NCBI RefSeq assembly: GCF_901827185.1
Contig: NZ_LR594673.1
Location: 186,001 to 250,000 of the forward strand
Direction of reading: 5' to 3'
From: Variovorax sp. PBL-E5
Lineage (GTDB): Bacteria > Pseudomonadota > Gammaproteobacteria > Burkholderiales > Burkholderiaceae_C
DNA: 64,000 nt
This document shows positions 51,095 to 58,971 of this stretch, one piece after another (position 1 is the first letter of the stretch; the number at the start of each line of letters is the position of its first letter). The notes below the pieces were generated by a model. The model saw only the letters and a program-made list of their open reading frames with translations. It was not told the origin of the DNA and did not search any database. The translations under genes and the position numbers were made by a program.

Positions 51095-51139
51095 GGGAAC
51101 GTCGGGGGCGAGTGCCTGATGAAATGAAAGCGACCGGAC

Positions 51140-52045
51140 TCAGCCGGCCACCACGAGATCGTCCGCGGGCGCGAAGTCGTAGCCGCCTGCGTGGCGCGTG
51201 ACGTAGCCGCCATGCGGCGCACCGAAATGCGCGGGCAGCAGCAAGGCATGGCGATCGCTGCAGTAGTCGAGGATCGAGCGCCGCGTCGTGCGCGCCTGCG
51301 CGGCCTGTTCGCAGAAGCGGCTGTTCCAGTCCGGACGGAACACCTGCATCGGCTGGTGCAGCGAATCGCCGGGAAAGATCGCCGCGTCGTTGCCGGACTC
51401 GAGCTTCAGCATGCCGTGGCCCGCGGTGTGGCCGAACGCATCCTGGAAGAACAGGCCCTCGATGATCTTCGAGCCGTCGTCGATGAACTCGACCTGCCCG
51501 GCCTCGATCACCGGCAGCACGCTGTCTTCGATGACGGCGATGTTCTCGGGCAGCGTCAGGTGGCCACCCGTCGGCGACTGCCAATGCGCGAACTCGCGGC
51601 GCGAGAAGATGTACTTGGCGTTGGGAAAGGTCGGCACCCATCGGCCGTCGACCAGCTTCGTGTTCCAGCCCACGTGGTCGATGTGCAGGTGCGTGCAGAT
51701 CACCAGCGTCACGTCCTCGGGCCGCACGCCGGCCTCGGCCAGCCGCTCCAGGTACGGCAGATGCAGTTGATGGAAGCGCTCGAACAGCGGCAGCGCGCGG
51801 GTCTTGTCGTTGCCGCAGCCCGTGTCGATCAGGATCGTGTGCCGGTCGTCGCGGATCATCCACGAATGCATGCTGGACATGACCTTCTGCGTGGGCTCGT
51901 CCCAGAAGCGCGGTCCCGACAGCAGCTTGTGCTCTTCGAAGATGTCCGGCGTGTAGTCGGGAAACAGGAAGGCCGGCTTGAAGCCCGGCGTGAGCATTTC
52001 CTCGATACGCGTCACGTGGTACGAACCTACTTGGAATGTCTTCAT
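51140..52045 (-). CDS. MBL-fold metallo-hydrolase
   Basis: 301 residues from ATG 52045; the open frame extends further but homology and a GAGAAG site support this start. The zinc motif is His119-x-His121-x-Asp123-His124, then H-T-A-G-H (about 208-212) and G-D-S near 225. Relatives hydrolyse lactones (quorum-quenching type), thioesters or phosphates. As the first gene of the operon it may open a lactone to give the acid that the FAD enzyme and the LeuCD/lyase consume. Confidence 0.88.
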   Translation of the reverse strand: MKTFQVGSYHVTRIEEMLTPGFKPAFLFPDYTPDIFEEHKLLSGPRFWDEPTQKVMSSMHSWMIRDDRHTILIDTGCGNDKTRALPLFERFHQLHLPYLERLAEAGVRPEDVTLVICTHLHIDHVGWNTKLVDGRWVPTFPNAKYIFSRREFAHWQSPTGGHLTLPENIAVIEDSVLPVIEAGQVEFIDDGSKIIEGLFFQDAFGHTAGHGMLKLESGNDAAIFPGDSLHQPMQVFRPDWNSRFCEQAAQARTTRRSILDYCSDRHALLLPAHFGAPHGGYVTRHAGGYDFAPADDLVVAG

Positions 52046-52126
52046 CCGCTTCTCGCCGTGGCGCCTTTCGAGTGGCGATGTTAGGCAGACGGCCATCGGC
52101 GGCCTCACAGGGTAAACGTCCATATC

Positions 52127-52141
52127 CGCCACAATGTGGCG
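52127..52141. promoter_or_regulatory. Perfect palindrome CGCCACA-A-TGTGGCG, IclR operator candidate
   Basis: This 7-1-7 inverted repeat lies in the 115-bp gap between the divergent MBL gene and the IclR gene, 20 bp before the preferred IclR ATG (52161). IclR proteins usually repress their own gene and activate the divergent operon from such a site. An in-frame ATG at 52134 lies inside the palindrome, which argues against its use as the start. Confidence 0.5.
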
Positions 52142-52160
52142 CCAACATGATGACCTCCCT

Positions 52161-52997
52161 ATGAGCAAGAAGTCCGAGAACAAAGGCAAGGTCGCAGCGA
52201 CGACTCCACAAGGTAGAGCCCCGCGCTCGGGCACCCAGAGCATCGAGCGCGTGATCGACGTGCTGCGCGTGATCGCGTCGCGCGGGCGCCGCGGCATGCG
52301 CGCCGGCGAGGTGGTCGCGACCTCCGGCCTGGCCGAGGCGACCTGCTTTCGCATGCTGCATCGCCTGGAACGCGAAGGCATGGTCGACCGCGATGCGCAC
52401 ACGAAGAAGTACTTTCTCGGGCCGCTCCTGCACGAGTTCGGCTTGCTGGCGCGCCCGCGCTACCGGCTCGCCGAACTGTGCGATGCGCCGTTGCACCGGC
52501 TGGCCGATTTCACGCAGGACACGGTCTACCTGAGCGAGCGCAGCGGCCTCGAAGCCGTCTGCGCCAACCGTGCGCTCGGTGATTTCCCGATCAAGTCGCT
52601 GTCGCTCGACATCGGCATCCGAAGGCCGCTGGGCGTCGGCTCGGGCGGACTGGCGATCCTGTGCTCGCTGCCCCCGGCCGAGGCCCGCGCCATCGTGGAG
52701 GCGAATGCCCACCGCTACGAGAAATTCGCCACCTTCACCGCCGACTTCCTGTACGGCGCCATTGCCGAGGGCCGGGCACGCGGCTACTGTTTTCTGGACA
52801 GCGCAGTCACGCCCGGCACCGCATCGATGGGCGTCGCGTTCCCGCCCCACAACCCGGTCGCGGCGATCAGCATCGCGGCGATCTCCGGACGCCTGCTGCC
52901 CGAGCGCCGGGAAGTGATTGCGCAGCAGATGCACCGCGAGGTGCGCAAGATCGTCGCCGCGATGGAGGCCGTTGCGCCTTCCGGTGAGGCATCATGA
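52161..52997 (+). CDS. IclR-family regulator of the Liv/LeuCD operon
   Basis: 278 residues from ATG 52161. A basic N-terminal tail of ~25 residues precedes the winged HTH (I-E-R-V-I-D-V-L-R-V-I then A-E-A-T-C-F-R-M-L-H-R-L). The IclR effector domain contains G-V-G-S-G-G-L-A-I-L near 165 and A-S-M-G-V-A-F-P near 220. It is transcribed away from the 52.0-41.8 kb operon. The effector may be an intermediate of that pathway. It is convergent with the GntR gene 63 bp away. Confidence 0.88.
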   Translation: MSKKSENKGKVAATTPQGRAPRSGTQSIERVIDVLRVIASRGRRGMRAGEVVATSGLAEATCFRMLHRLEREGMVDRDAHTKKYFLGPLLHEFGLLARPRYRLAELCDAPLHRLADFTQDTVYLSERSGLEAVCANRALGDFPIKSLSLDIGIRRPLGVGSGGLAILCSLPPAEARAIVEANAHRYEKFATFTADFLYGAIAEGRARGYCFLDSAVTPGTASMGVAFPPHNPVAAISIAAISGRLLPERREVIAQQMHREVRKIVAAMEAVAPSGEAS

Positions 52998-53060
52998 AGC
53001 CGATGACGATCGAAGCCTGCATCGCATCCGCAAGGGCCGGTTCCATCCGGGCCGGCGCGA

Positions 53061-53762
53061 CTACGCCGCGTCCTGCGCAAGATAAATCTTCGCCAGCCCC
53101 TGCCTGATCGCCTCGACGATCTGGTCGCGCCGCAGGCCGATGTGCGCGCGCAGGGCCTTGTCGCTCGCCTTGCGGTCGCGCGCCTTCAGCGCCTGCAGGA
53201 TCTCGGCGTGTTCGCGCTGTGTGAAGTCGCGGCCCGCGCTTTCCATGTCGATCCAGCGGATGAAGCGGATGCGCTCGTTCAAATTCACCAGGATGCGCTT
53301 GAGCTCCACGTTGCGCGCCATGTCGGCGATGCGAAGGTGAAAGCCTTCGTCCAGTTCCACCAGCTGCTCGATGGGCGTGCTGCGCGGCACCTTGCGACTC
53401 TTCGCCAGAAAGGCCTGGGCCTCGGCGATCTCCTCGTCCGTCGCGCGCTCGATCGCCATGGCCAGGCACGACGACTCGACGGCGACACGGGCCTCGTACA
53501 GGTCCAGCGTCTCCTGCACTTCGAGCGGACGGCGCATGAAGCCGCGCGTGGTGGGCGTGAGGAAGCCGTCGTTCACCAGACGCGTGAGCGCCTCGCGCAC
53601 GGGGGTGCGGCTCACGCCCAGCTGCTGCGCCAGTTCGATCTCGCTGACGCGCTCGCCCGGCTTCAACTGGTACGAAATGGCCATCGCGCGCAGCGTGTTG
53701 AACACGCCGGAGCCGCGCTCGCGTCGGGTCTTGGAAATGTTGTGGCGTGGGACGGGATGCAT
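53061..53762 (-). CDS. GntR/FCD-family regulator of the 53.8-58.9 kb operon
   Basis: 233 residues from ATG 53762; ATGs at 53792 and beyond are in frame but lie within promoter-like sequence. The winged HTH (G-E-R-V-S-E-I-E-L-A-Q-Q-L-G-V-S-R-T-P-V-R-E-A at about 37-58, quoted here only as landmark positions) is followed by the all-helical FCD effector domain, with metal-ligand residues in L-D-E-G-F-H-L-R and R-E-H-A-E-I. It probably represses the divergent TPP-enzyme operon by binding the palindrome at 53794-53807. Confidence 0.88.
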   Translation of the reverse strand: MHPVPRHNISKTRRERGSGVFNTLRAMAISYQLKPGERVSEIELAQQLGVSRTPVREALTRLVNDGFLTPTTRGFMRRPLEVQETLDLYEARVAVESSCLAMAIERATDEEIAEAQAFLAKSRKVPRSTPIEQLVELDEGFHLRIADMARNVELKRILVNLNERIRFIRWIDMESAGRDFTQREHAEILQALKARDRKASDKALRAHIGLRRDQIVEAIRQGLAKIYLAQDAA

Positions 53763-53776
53763 GACCTTGGTTGTAT

Positions 53777-53807
53777 TTGACCGCCTTCTCATTTTAAGTA
53801 TACTGAA
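53777..53807 (+). promoter_or_regulatory. Promoter of the TPP-TTT-AtuA operon with overlapping operator
   Basis: TTGACC (53777-53782) and TATACT (53799-53804) with a 16-bp spacer make a good sigma-70 promoter pointing at the TPP-enzyme gene (ATG 53840). The 14-bp near-palindrome TTAAGTATACTGAA (53794-53807, two mismatched positions) has the perfect core AGTATACT and covers the -10, so a bound repressor would block RNA polymerase. The GntR gene starts 32 bp away on the other side. Confidence 0.55.
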
Positions 53808-53839
53808 CTGCATTCTCAACCACGTCAGCTGGACAACCG

Positions 53840-55546
53840 ATGACCCAGATGAGCGGCGCGGACGCGCTGGTGCGGATGCTCCAACTCAATGGCGTCAAGC
53901 ACATCTTCGGGCTGTGCGGCGACACCACCTTGCCGCTGTACGACGCGCTGGCGCGGCTGGATCACGGCATCGACCACATCCTCACGCGGGACGAGCGCAG
54001 CGCCGCCTACATGGCGGACGCGTATGCGCGCGTCACGGGCAAGCCCGGCGTGTGCGAAGGACCGAGCGGCGGCGGCGCCACCTATTTGCTGCCCGGCATC
54101 GTGGAAGCCAACGAGTCCGCCATTCCCGTGCTGGGCATCACCTCCGACGTCCCGGTCGGCGCGCGCGGCAGGTTTCCTCTCACGGAGCTGGACCAGCAGG
54201 CGCTCTACCAGCCGCTCACGAAGTGGAACACCACCATCGACCGCGTGGACCAGATCCCGCACGCCGTGCGCAGCGCGTTCCGCGCGATGACGACGGGACG
54301 GCCAGGCGCCACGCACATCTGCCTGCCGTACGACGTGCAAAAGCACACGCTCGAAGCGGCGGACGTGTGGGCGCAGCCGGGTCATGACAGCTTCCCGGCC
54401 TACCGCTTCGCGCCGGACCCGCAGGAGGTGGAACGCGCGGCCGACAAGCTCGCCGCGGCGCGCGCACCGGTGATCGTGTGCGGCGGCGGCGTGGTGATCT
54501 CGGGCGCGAGCGACGAACTCGCGCGGCTCGCCACCCTGCTGAACGCGCCCGTGTGCACGACCATCAGCGGCCAGGGCAGCCTGCCCGGCGCGCACCCGTT
54601 GCTGGCCGGCGTGATCGGCACCAACGGCGGCGTGGCCGCCACGCGCGAGGTGATCGCGCAGGCCGACACGGTGCTCTTCGTCGGCGCGCGCGCGGGGTCC
54701 ACGACCACGGAACACTGGAAGATGCCGTCGCGCGAGGTCACGCTGCTGCACCTGGACGTCGATCCGATGACCATCGCGACCAACTACCGCACCGACGTCG
54801 CGCTGGTGGGCGACGCGAAGCTCGGATTGGCCGCGCTCGCCGATGCCGTTGCCGCGCGCACCGGTGATCGTGTGCGGCAGCGGCCCGCCGGCGTCGCCGA
54901 CGGCCGCGCGCTCGTCGCCCGGGCGCGCGCGGAAAAGTACGCCTTCTTCTCCCAGCTTGCGGCGTCGCGCGAGCAGCCGATTCGCCCCGAGTGCGTGGTC
55001 GATGCGCTCAACAAGCTGCTGCCCGCCGGAGCCATCGTCGTGGCCGACCCCGGCACGCCCTGCCCTTACTTCTCGGCGTACTTCGACGCGCCGCAATCGG
55101 GCCGCCACTTCATCACCAACCGTGCGCACGGCGCGCTCGGCTTCTCCATGTCGGCGGGCGTGGGCGCGCAGTTCGGCCGGCCCGACGCGATGGTGGCGGC
55201 GGTGATGGGCGACGGCAGCTTCGGCTTCACTTGCGGCGAGCTGGAAACCATCGTGCGGCGCGGTGTGCCGCTGAAGATGATCGTGTTCTCCAACGCGGTG
55301 TTCGGCTGGATCAAGGCCAGCCAGAAAACCGGATACGACAAGCGCTACTTCTCGGTCGACTTCAACCGCACCGACCATGCGCGCGTGGCCGAGGCCTTCG
55401 GCGTGAAAGCGTGGCGCGTGGAGGACCCGGCCGACGTGTACGGCGCGCTGAAGGCGGCGCTCGCGCACGACGGCCCTGCGCTCGTCGACGTCATTTGCCA
55501 GGAACTGCAGGACACGGCCGTTCCCGTCAGCCAGTGGATGGGTTGA
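53840..55546 (+). CDS. Thiamine-pyrophosphate-dependent enzyme (acetolactate synthase/benzoylformate decarboxylase-like)
   Basis: 568 residues with the three ThDP-enzyme domains. Glu52 (T-R-D-E-R-S) is in the cofactor-activating position. The central domain follows at about 190-320. The diphosphate motif G-D-G-S-F-G-F near 457 to F-S-N-A-V-F-G-W near 485 holds Mg-ThDP. Such enzymes decarboxylate or ligate 2-oxo acids. It leads an operon with a TTT binding protein, AtuA-like and RraA proteins, so its substrate may be a 2-oxo acid arising from the imported acid. It is not the biosynthetic acetolactate synthase, as no small subunit is present. Confidence 0.88.
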   Translation: MTQMSGADALVRMLQLNGVKHIFGLCGDTTLPLYDALARLDHGIDHILTRDERSAAYMADAYARVTGKPGVCEGPSGGGATYLLPGIVEANESAIPVLGITSDVPVGARGRFPLTELDQQALYQPLTKWNTTIDRVDQIPHAVRSAFRAMTTGRPGATHICLPYDVQKHTLEAADVWAQPGHDSFPAYRFAPDPQEVERAADKLAAARAPVIVCGGGVVISGASDELARLATLLNAPVCTTISGQGSLPGAHPLLAGVIGTNGGVAATREVIAQADTVLFVGARAGSTTTEHWKMPSREVTLLHLDVDPMTIATNYRTDVALVGDAKLGLAALADAVAARTGDRVRQRPAGVADGRALVARARAEKYAFFSQLAASREQPIRPECVVDALNKLLPAGAIVVADPGTPCPYFSAYFDAPQSGRHFITNRAHGALGFSMSAGVGAQFGRPDAMVAAVMGDGSFGFTCGELETIVRRGVPLKMIVFSNAVFGWIKASQKTGYDKRYFSVDFNRTDHARVAEAFGVKAWRVEDPADVYGALKAALAHDGPALVDVICQELQDTAVPVSQWMG

Positions 55547-55576
55547 ACGCGCCCGACAACGCCCGAAGGAAGTGCC

Positions 55577-56563
55577 ATGAGCTTGATCTCCAAAGTGCGC
55601 CGGTCCCTCTTGCCTGCACTCGCGCTCGTGCTGCCGCTGGCCGCCCTCGCGCAAGGGGTGAACTACCCGAGTGCGCCCGTGCGTGTCATCGTGCCCTACC
55701 CGCCAGGCGGCTCGCTCGACGCGGTGATACGGCCGTTCGCCGAAAAATTCCAGCAGGCGACCGGCCAGACCCTGATCGTCGAAAACCTCGGCGGCGCGGG
55801 CGGCCTGATCGCGGGCGCGAAAGTCGCGCAGTCCAAGCCTGACGGCTATACGTTGTTCCTGGCGAGCAACGGGCAGGTCTCGCTGGCGCCGCTGCTCTAC
55901 ACCAGCATGAGCTACGACCCCGAGCGGGACCTGGTGCCCATCATTCACCTCACCGACCAGGTGGCCGTGCTGTACGCCAACGCCCAGACGCCTTACAAGA
56001 CCGTGGCCGACGTGATCGCGGCCGCCAAGGCGGCGCCCGGCACCGTGGCATTCGCGTCCACAGGCGCGGGCGGCATTTCGCATCTGGCGATCGAGCTGCT
56101 CGGACAGGCCACGGGCGCCAAGTTCAACCACGTGCCGTACAAAGGCGCGGCCCCCGCGCTGCAGGACCTGGCCGGCGGACAAGTGCCACTGCTCTTCACC
56201 TTCGTCGGCTCCGCGAAGGGGCTGACGGCGTCGGGTCACGTGCGCCCCATCGCCGTGGCTGCGGACAAACGCCTGCCGTCGCTGCCCGACGTACCCACGT
56301 TCGCCGAAGCCGGCGTGCCCGGCATCCAGGTGTCGTCGTGGATGGGGTTGATGGGTCCGCGCGACATGCCGGCTTCGGCCGTCCGGCGCATGGCCGAGGT
56401 CGCGGACGACATCCTGAAGCAGCCGGATTTCCAGAAGCAGATGGCCGACATCAGCATGGAAATCCGCGGTGGCTCACCGGCCAGCTTCAGGGCCGCCATT
56501 CAGGCCGACACCGTCAAGTGGTCGAAGCTCGCAAAAACCGTCAACCTCAAGCAGCAGCAATGA
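55577..56563 (+). CDS. TTT-family (Bug) solute-binding protein 10
   Basis: 328 residues. Signal peptide ends A-L-A-Q, then A-P-V-R-V-I-V-P-Y-P-P-G-G-S-L-D. The G-A-G-G-I-S-H-L loop and the K-T-V-N-L-K-Q-Q-Q end are visible. It is intact and periplasmic. The stop overlaps the ATG of the AtuA-like gene by 4 bp (ATGA), tying binding-protein synthesis to that enzyme. Confidence 0.92.
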   Translation: MSLISKVRRSLLPALALVLPLAALAQGVNYPSAPVRVIVPYPPGGSLDAVIRPFAEKFQQATGQTLIVENLGGAGGLIAGAKVAQSKPDGYTLFLASNGQVSLAPLLYTSMSYDPERDLVPIIHLTDQVAVLYANAQTPYKTVADVIAAAKAAPGTVAFASTGAGGISHLAIELLGQATGAKFNHVPYKGAAPALQDLAGGQVPLLFTFVGSAKGLTASGHVRPIAVAADKRLPSLPDVPTFAEAGVPGIQVSSWMGLMGPRDMPASAVRRMAEVADDILKQPDFQKQMADISMEIRGGSPASFRAAIQADTVKWSKLAKTVNLKQQQ

Positions 56564-57918
56564 AACAAATCACCGGAGTCGCGCCCTCGGGATCGATGGG
56601 CAGCGGCTACAACGTCGAGTCGTTCAAGCGGGCCATGGCCGCGAACCCCGACTTCATCGGCCAAGACGCAGGCTCCACCGACATGGGGCCTTACTACCAC
56701 GGCGACGACAAGCCCTTCCTGCCGCTCTCCGCGTATCGACGCGACCTGGAAGTGATGCTGGCTGCCGCGCGGTCCGCCAGGATTCCGCTGCTGATCGGCT
56801 CCGCCATCACGAACGGCTCCAACCGGACACTGGCGCTGATGGCGCAGATGGTGCGCGAGGTGGCGAAAGAAAAGAAGCTCGCGTTTCGCCTCGCGGTGAT
56901 CGACGCCGAAATCGACAAGACCTACCTGAAGGCCAAGGCAGCGAACGGCAAGGTCGAGGCGATGGGCCCCGACAGCGACCTCAGCGCCGCCATGATCGAC
57001 GCGGCCGGGCCGATCGTCGCGCAGATGGGCATGGAGCCCTTCATGCACGCGCTGGAAGGCGGCGCCGACGTGGTGATCGCGGGCCGCGCCTGCGACGATG
57101 CGATCTTTGCCGCGCTGCCGGTGCTGCGCGGATTCGACGCGGGCCTGGCCTTGCACTGCGGCAAGATCCTGGAATGCGCGGGCCTGTCCGCGCTGCCCTA
57201 CGACCTGGGCGAACCGATGATCGGCCGCGTGCGCGAAGACCACTTCGAGGTGGAGCCCGGCAACGCAAACAACCGCTGCACCACGGTGTCGGTGGCGGGC
57301 CACTCGCTCTACGAGCGCAGCGACCCCTTCCTGCAGGCCGGGCCCGGCGGCATCAATGACCTGACGAACGCGAGCTTCGAGCAGGTCGACCCACGACGCG
57401 TGAAGGTCGCCGGCAGCCGCTTCATCCAGGACGCACAGTACCGCGTGAAGCTCGAAGGCGCCGAGCGCATCGGCTACCGCAGCATCGTGATCGTCGGCAT
57501 CCGCGACGCAGTGATGATCCGCGAGCTCGACGGTGTGATCGCGCATGCGAGGGAACGCGCCGAGCAGCGCTTCGGCGCCCGGTCCGATGGCATTCATCTG
57601 ATGTTCCGCAGCTATGGCAAGGATGGCGTGATGGGCGCGCTGGAGCCGGACAAGGCATTCGTGCCCAAGGAAGTGGGCCTGGTGATCGATGCGGTGGCGC
57701 CCACGCAGGACCTTGCGACAGCGGTGGCGATGTTCACTCGCGGCGTGATGCAGCACGCCGACTACCCGGGCATCCTCACCACCGCCGGCAACATGGCCTA
57801 CCCCTTCTCGCCCTTCGGCATTCCGGTGGGGCCTGCGTACCGCTACAACATCTATCACCTGATGCCGGTGGCCAACCCGCTGGAATGCTTTCCGGTGCGC
57901 TTCGAGGAAATCCGATGA
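56560..57918 (+). CDS. AtuA-like (DUF1446) protein
   Basis: 452 residues. It has the DUF1446/AtuA features: G-S-G-Y-N-V-E near the start, D-A-G-S-T-D-M-G-P near 38, a basic/acidic G-S-A-I-T-N-G-S-N loop near 85, V-V-I-A-G-R-A-C-D-D near 170, and V-E-P-G-N-A-N-N-R near 230. AtuA occurs in citronellol/geraniol degradation, but its reaction is not established. The family usually sits beside DUF4387 proteins, as here. No membrane segment is seen. Its role is probably in handling a CoA ester or acid. Confidence 0.82.
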   Translation: MKQITGVAPSGSMGSGYNVESFKRAMAANPDFIGQDAGSTDMGPYYHGDDKPFLPLSAYRRDLEVMLAAARSARIPLLIGSAITNGSNRTLALMAQMVREVAKEKKLAFRLAVIDAEIDKTYLKAKAANGKVEAMGPDSDLSAAMIDAAGPIVAQMGMEPFMHALEGGADVVIAGRACDDAIFAALPVLRGFDAGLALHCGKILECAGLSALPYDLGEPMIGRVREDHFEVEPGNANNRCTTVSVAGHSLYERSDPFLQAGPGGINDLTNASFEQVDPRRVKVAGSRFIQDAQYRVKLEGAERIGYRSIVIVGIRDAVMIRELDGVIAHARERAEQRFGARSDGIHLMFRSYGKDGVMGALEPDKAFVPKEVGLVIDAVAPTQDLATAVAMFTRGVMQHADYPGILTTAGNMAYPFSPFGIPVGPAYRYNIYHLMPVANPLECFPVRFEEIR

Positions 57919-58235
57919 CAGACAAACCCCTGACCGACTACGCGAAGGTCATCCGCAGCAAGAACTCCGGGCCGTTCGAGTTGACCTTCGACGTGATGTT
58001 CGACCGCGACGAGGCCTACCGCATCGTCAAGGAAAGCGGCGCGATCAACTTCGACGCCATGGCGAAAGCGTTTGCCGTTCCGCGCGAGCATGTGCTCGTG
58101 TGCACCGCGTTCGACGCGGCGCGCGCCTTCAAGATCACGCTCAAGCGCCCCGTGAGTTCGGGTGACCTGGAAGACCGCGATGTCTATGGTTGCCAGCAGC
58201 ACCTGCCGCTCACCACGCTGAGGATTGCGGCATGA
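57915..58235 (+). CDS. DUF4387 protein
   Basis: 106 residues from ATG 57915, overlapping the AtuA-like stop by 4 bp. The DUF4387 pattern is clear: A-K-V-I-R-S-K-N-S-G-P near 9-19, E-L-T-F-D-V-M-F, and D-R-D-V-Y-G-C-Q-Q-H near the end. DUF4387 and DUF1446 are recurrent neighbours and probably form one complex. The function is unknown. Its own stop overlaps the RraA start (ATGA). Confidence 0.85.
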   Translation: MTDKPLTDYAKVIRSKNSGPFELTFDVMFDRDEAYRIVKESGAINFDAMAKAFAVPREHVLVCTAFDAARAFKITLKRPVSSGDLEDRDVYGCQQHLPLTTLRIAA

Positions 58236-58915
58236 GCATCTTCGAAACGCTTGCCGGCGTGGACACGGGGACGCTGTGCAACGCGATGATCGTGCTCGAC
58301 CCGTCGCTGCGGGGGAGGAACTACACGCTGGATGCAGTCGTCGCGGCCAACGCCGAGATGCCTCCGTTCACGGGCTACGCGCTCACGGCGAAGATCGTTT
58401 CGGACAAGCCGACGAAGGACAGCCACGACACGATGCTGGCGCGCCGCTTCGCGTACTACCGCTATTTGCAGCAGGCCCGCCGGCCGTCACTGGTGGTGAT
58501 GGAAGACTGCGGCGAGCGCCGAGGCATGGGCTGCATCTGGGGCGAGATCCAGGTGTCGATCCACAAGGCGATGGGGCTGGTGGGCGCGGTGACCAACGGC
58601 GCCATCCGCGACATCGGCACGCTGCCCGCAGGGATCGGCCTGCTGGGCGGCAATGTGTGCCCCGGGTCCGGCTTCGCGCACATGGTGGCGTTCGACACGC
58701 CGGTGAGCGTGTTCGGGCTGCCCGTGTCACCGGGGGACCTGGTGCATGCCGACCGCCACGGCTGCGTGGTGATTCCCGCGGGCCTGGCGGATGCGCTGCC
58801 GGCGGCGATTGCAAGGGTGGCGCAGCGGGAACAGACATTCCTCGCCGCCTTGAACGCACCCGGGCTCGACGCCGACAAGCTTGCTGCGGCCTGGCGGGTG
58901 TTCGAGGTGAAGTAG
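58232..58915 (+). CDS. RraA-family protein, second copy
   Basis: 227 residues from ATG 58232. The RraA fold has T-N-G-A-I-R-D near 125-131, which keeps the catalytic Arg-Asp pair of 4-hydroxy-2-oxo-acid aldolases, and G-D-L-V-H-A-D-R-H-G-C-V near 168-179. It differs markedly from the RraA protein at 18443-19132 (e.g. extra A-R-R-F-A-Y-Y-R region), so a different substrate is likely. It is the last gene of the operon and coupled by a 4-bp overlap. It may cleave the product of the TPP/AtuA steps to pyruvate plus an oxo acid. Confidence 0.82.
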   Translation: MSIFETLAGVDTGTLCNAMIVLDPSLRGRNYTLDAVVAANAEMPPFTGYALTAKIVSDKPTKDSHDTMLARRFAYYRYLQQARRPSLVVMEDCGERRGMGCIWGEIQVSIHKAMGLVGAVTNGAIRDIGTLPAGIGLLGGNVCPGSGFAHMVAFDTPVSVFGLPVSPGDLVHADRHGCVVIPAGLADALPAAIARVAQREQTFLAALNAPGLDADKLAAAWRVFEVK

Positions 58916-58971
58916 GGCGACGGCCGCGGTTGGCGCGTTCGGGCCCACGCAGAAAATTTGCACCGGAGTCA

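Noticed and set aside
48017..51127. 1036-codon plus-strand open frame
   Set aside because: It is antisense to intact LeuC and FAD-oxidase genes and lacks any recognisable domain.
48129..52934. 1601-codon minus-strand open frame across four genes
   Set aside because: It is the out-of-frame shadow of the MBL, FAD-oxidase, LeuC and LeuD genes, Arg/Ala/Gly-rich without family motifs, and arises from high GC content.
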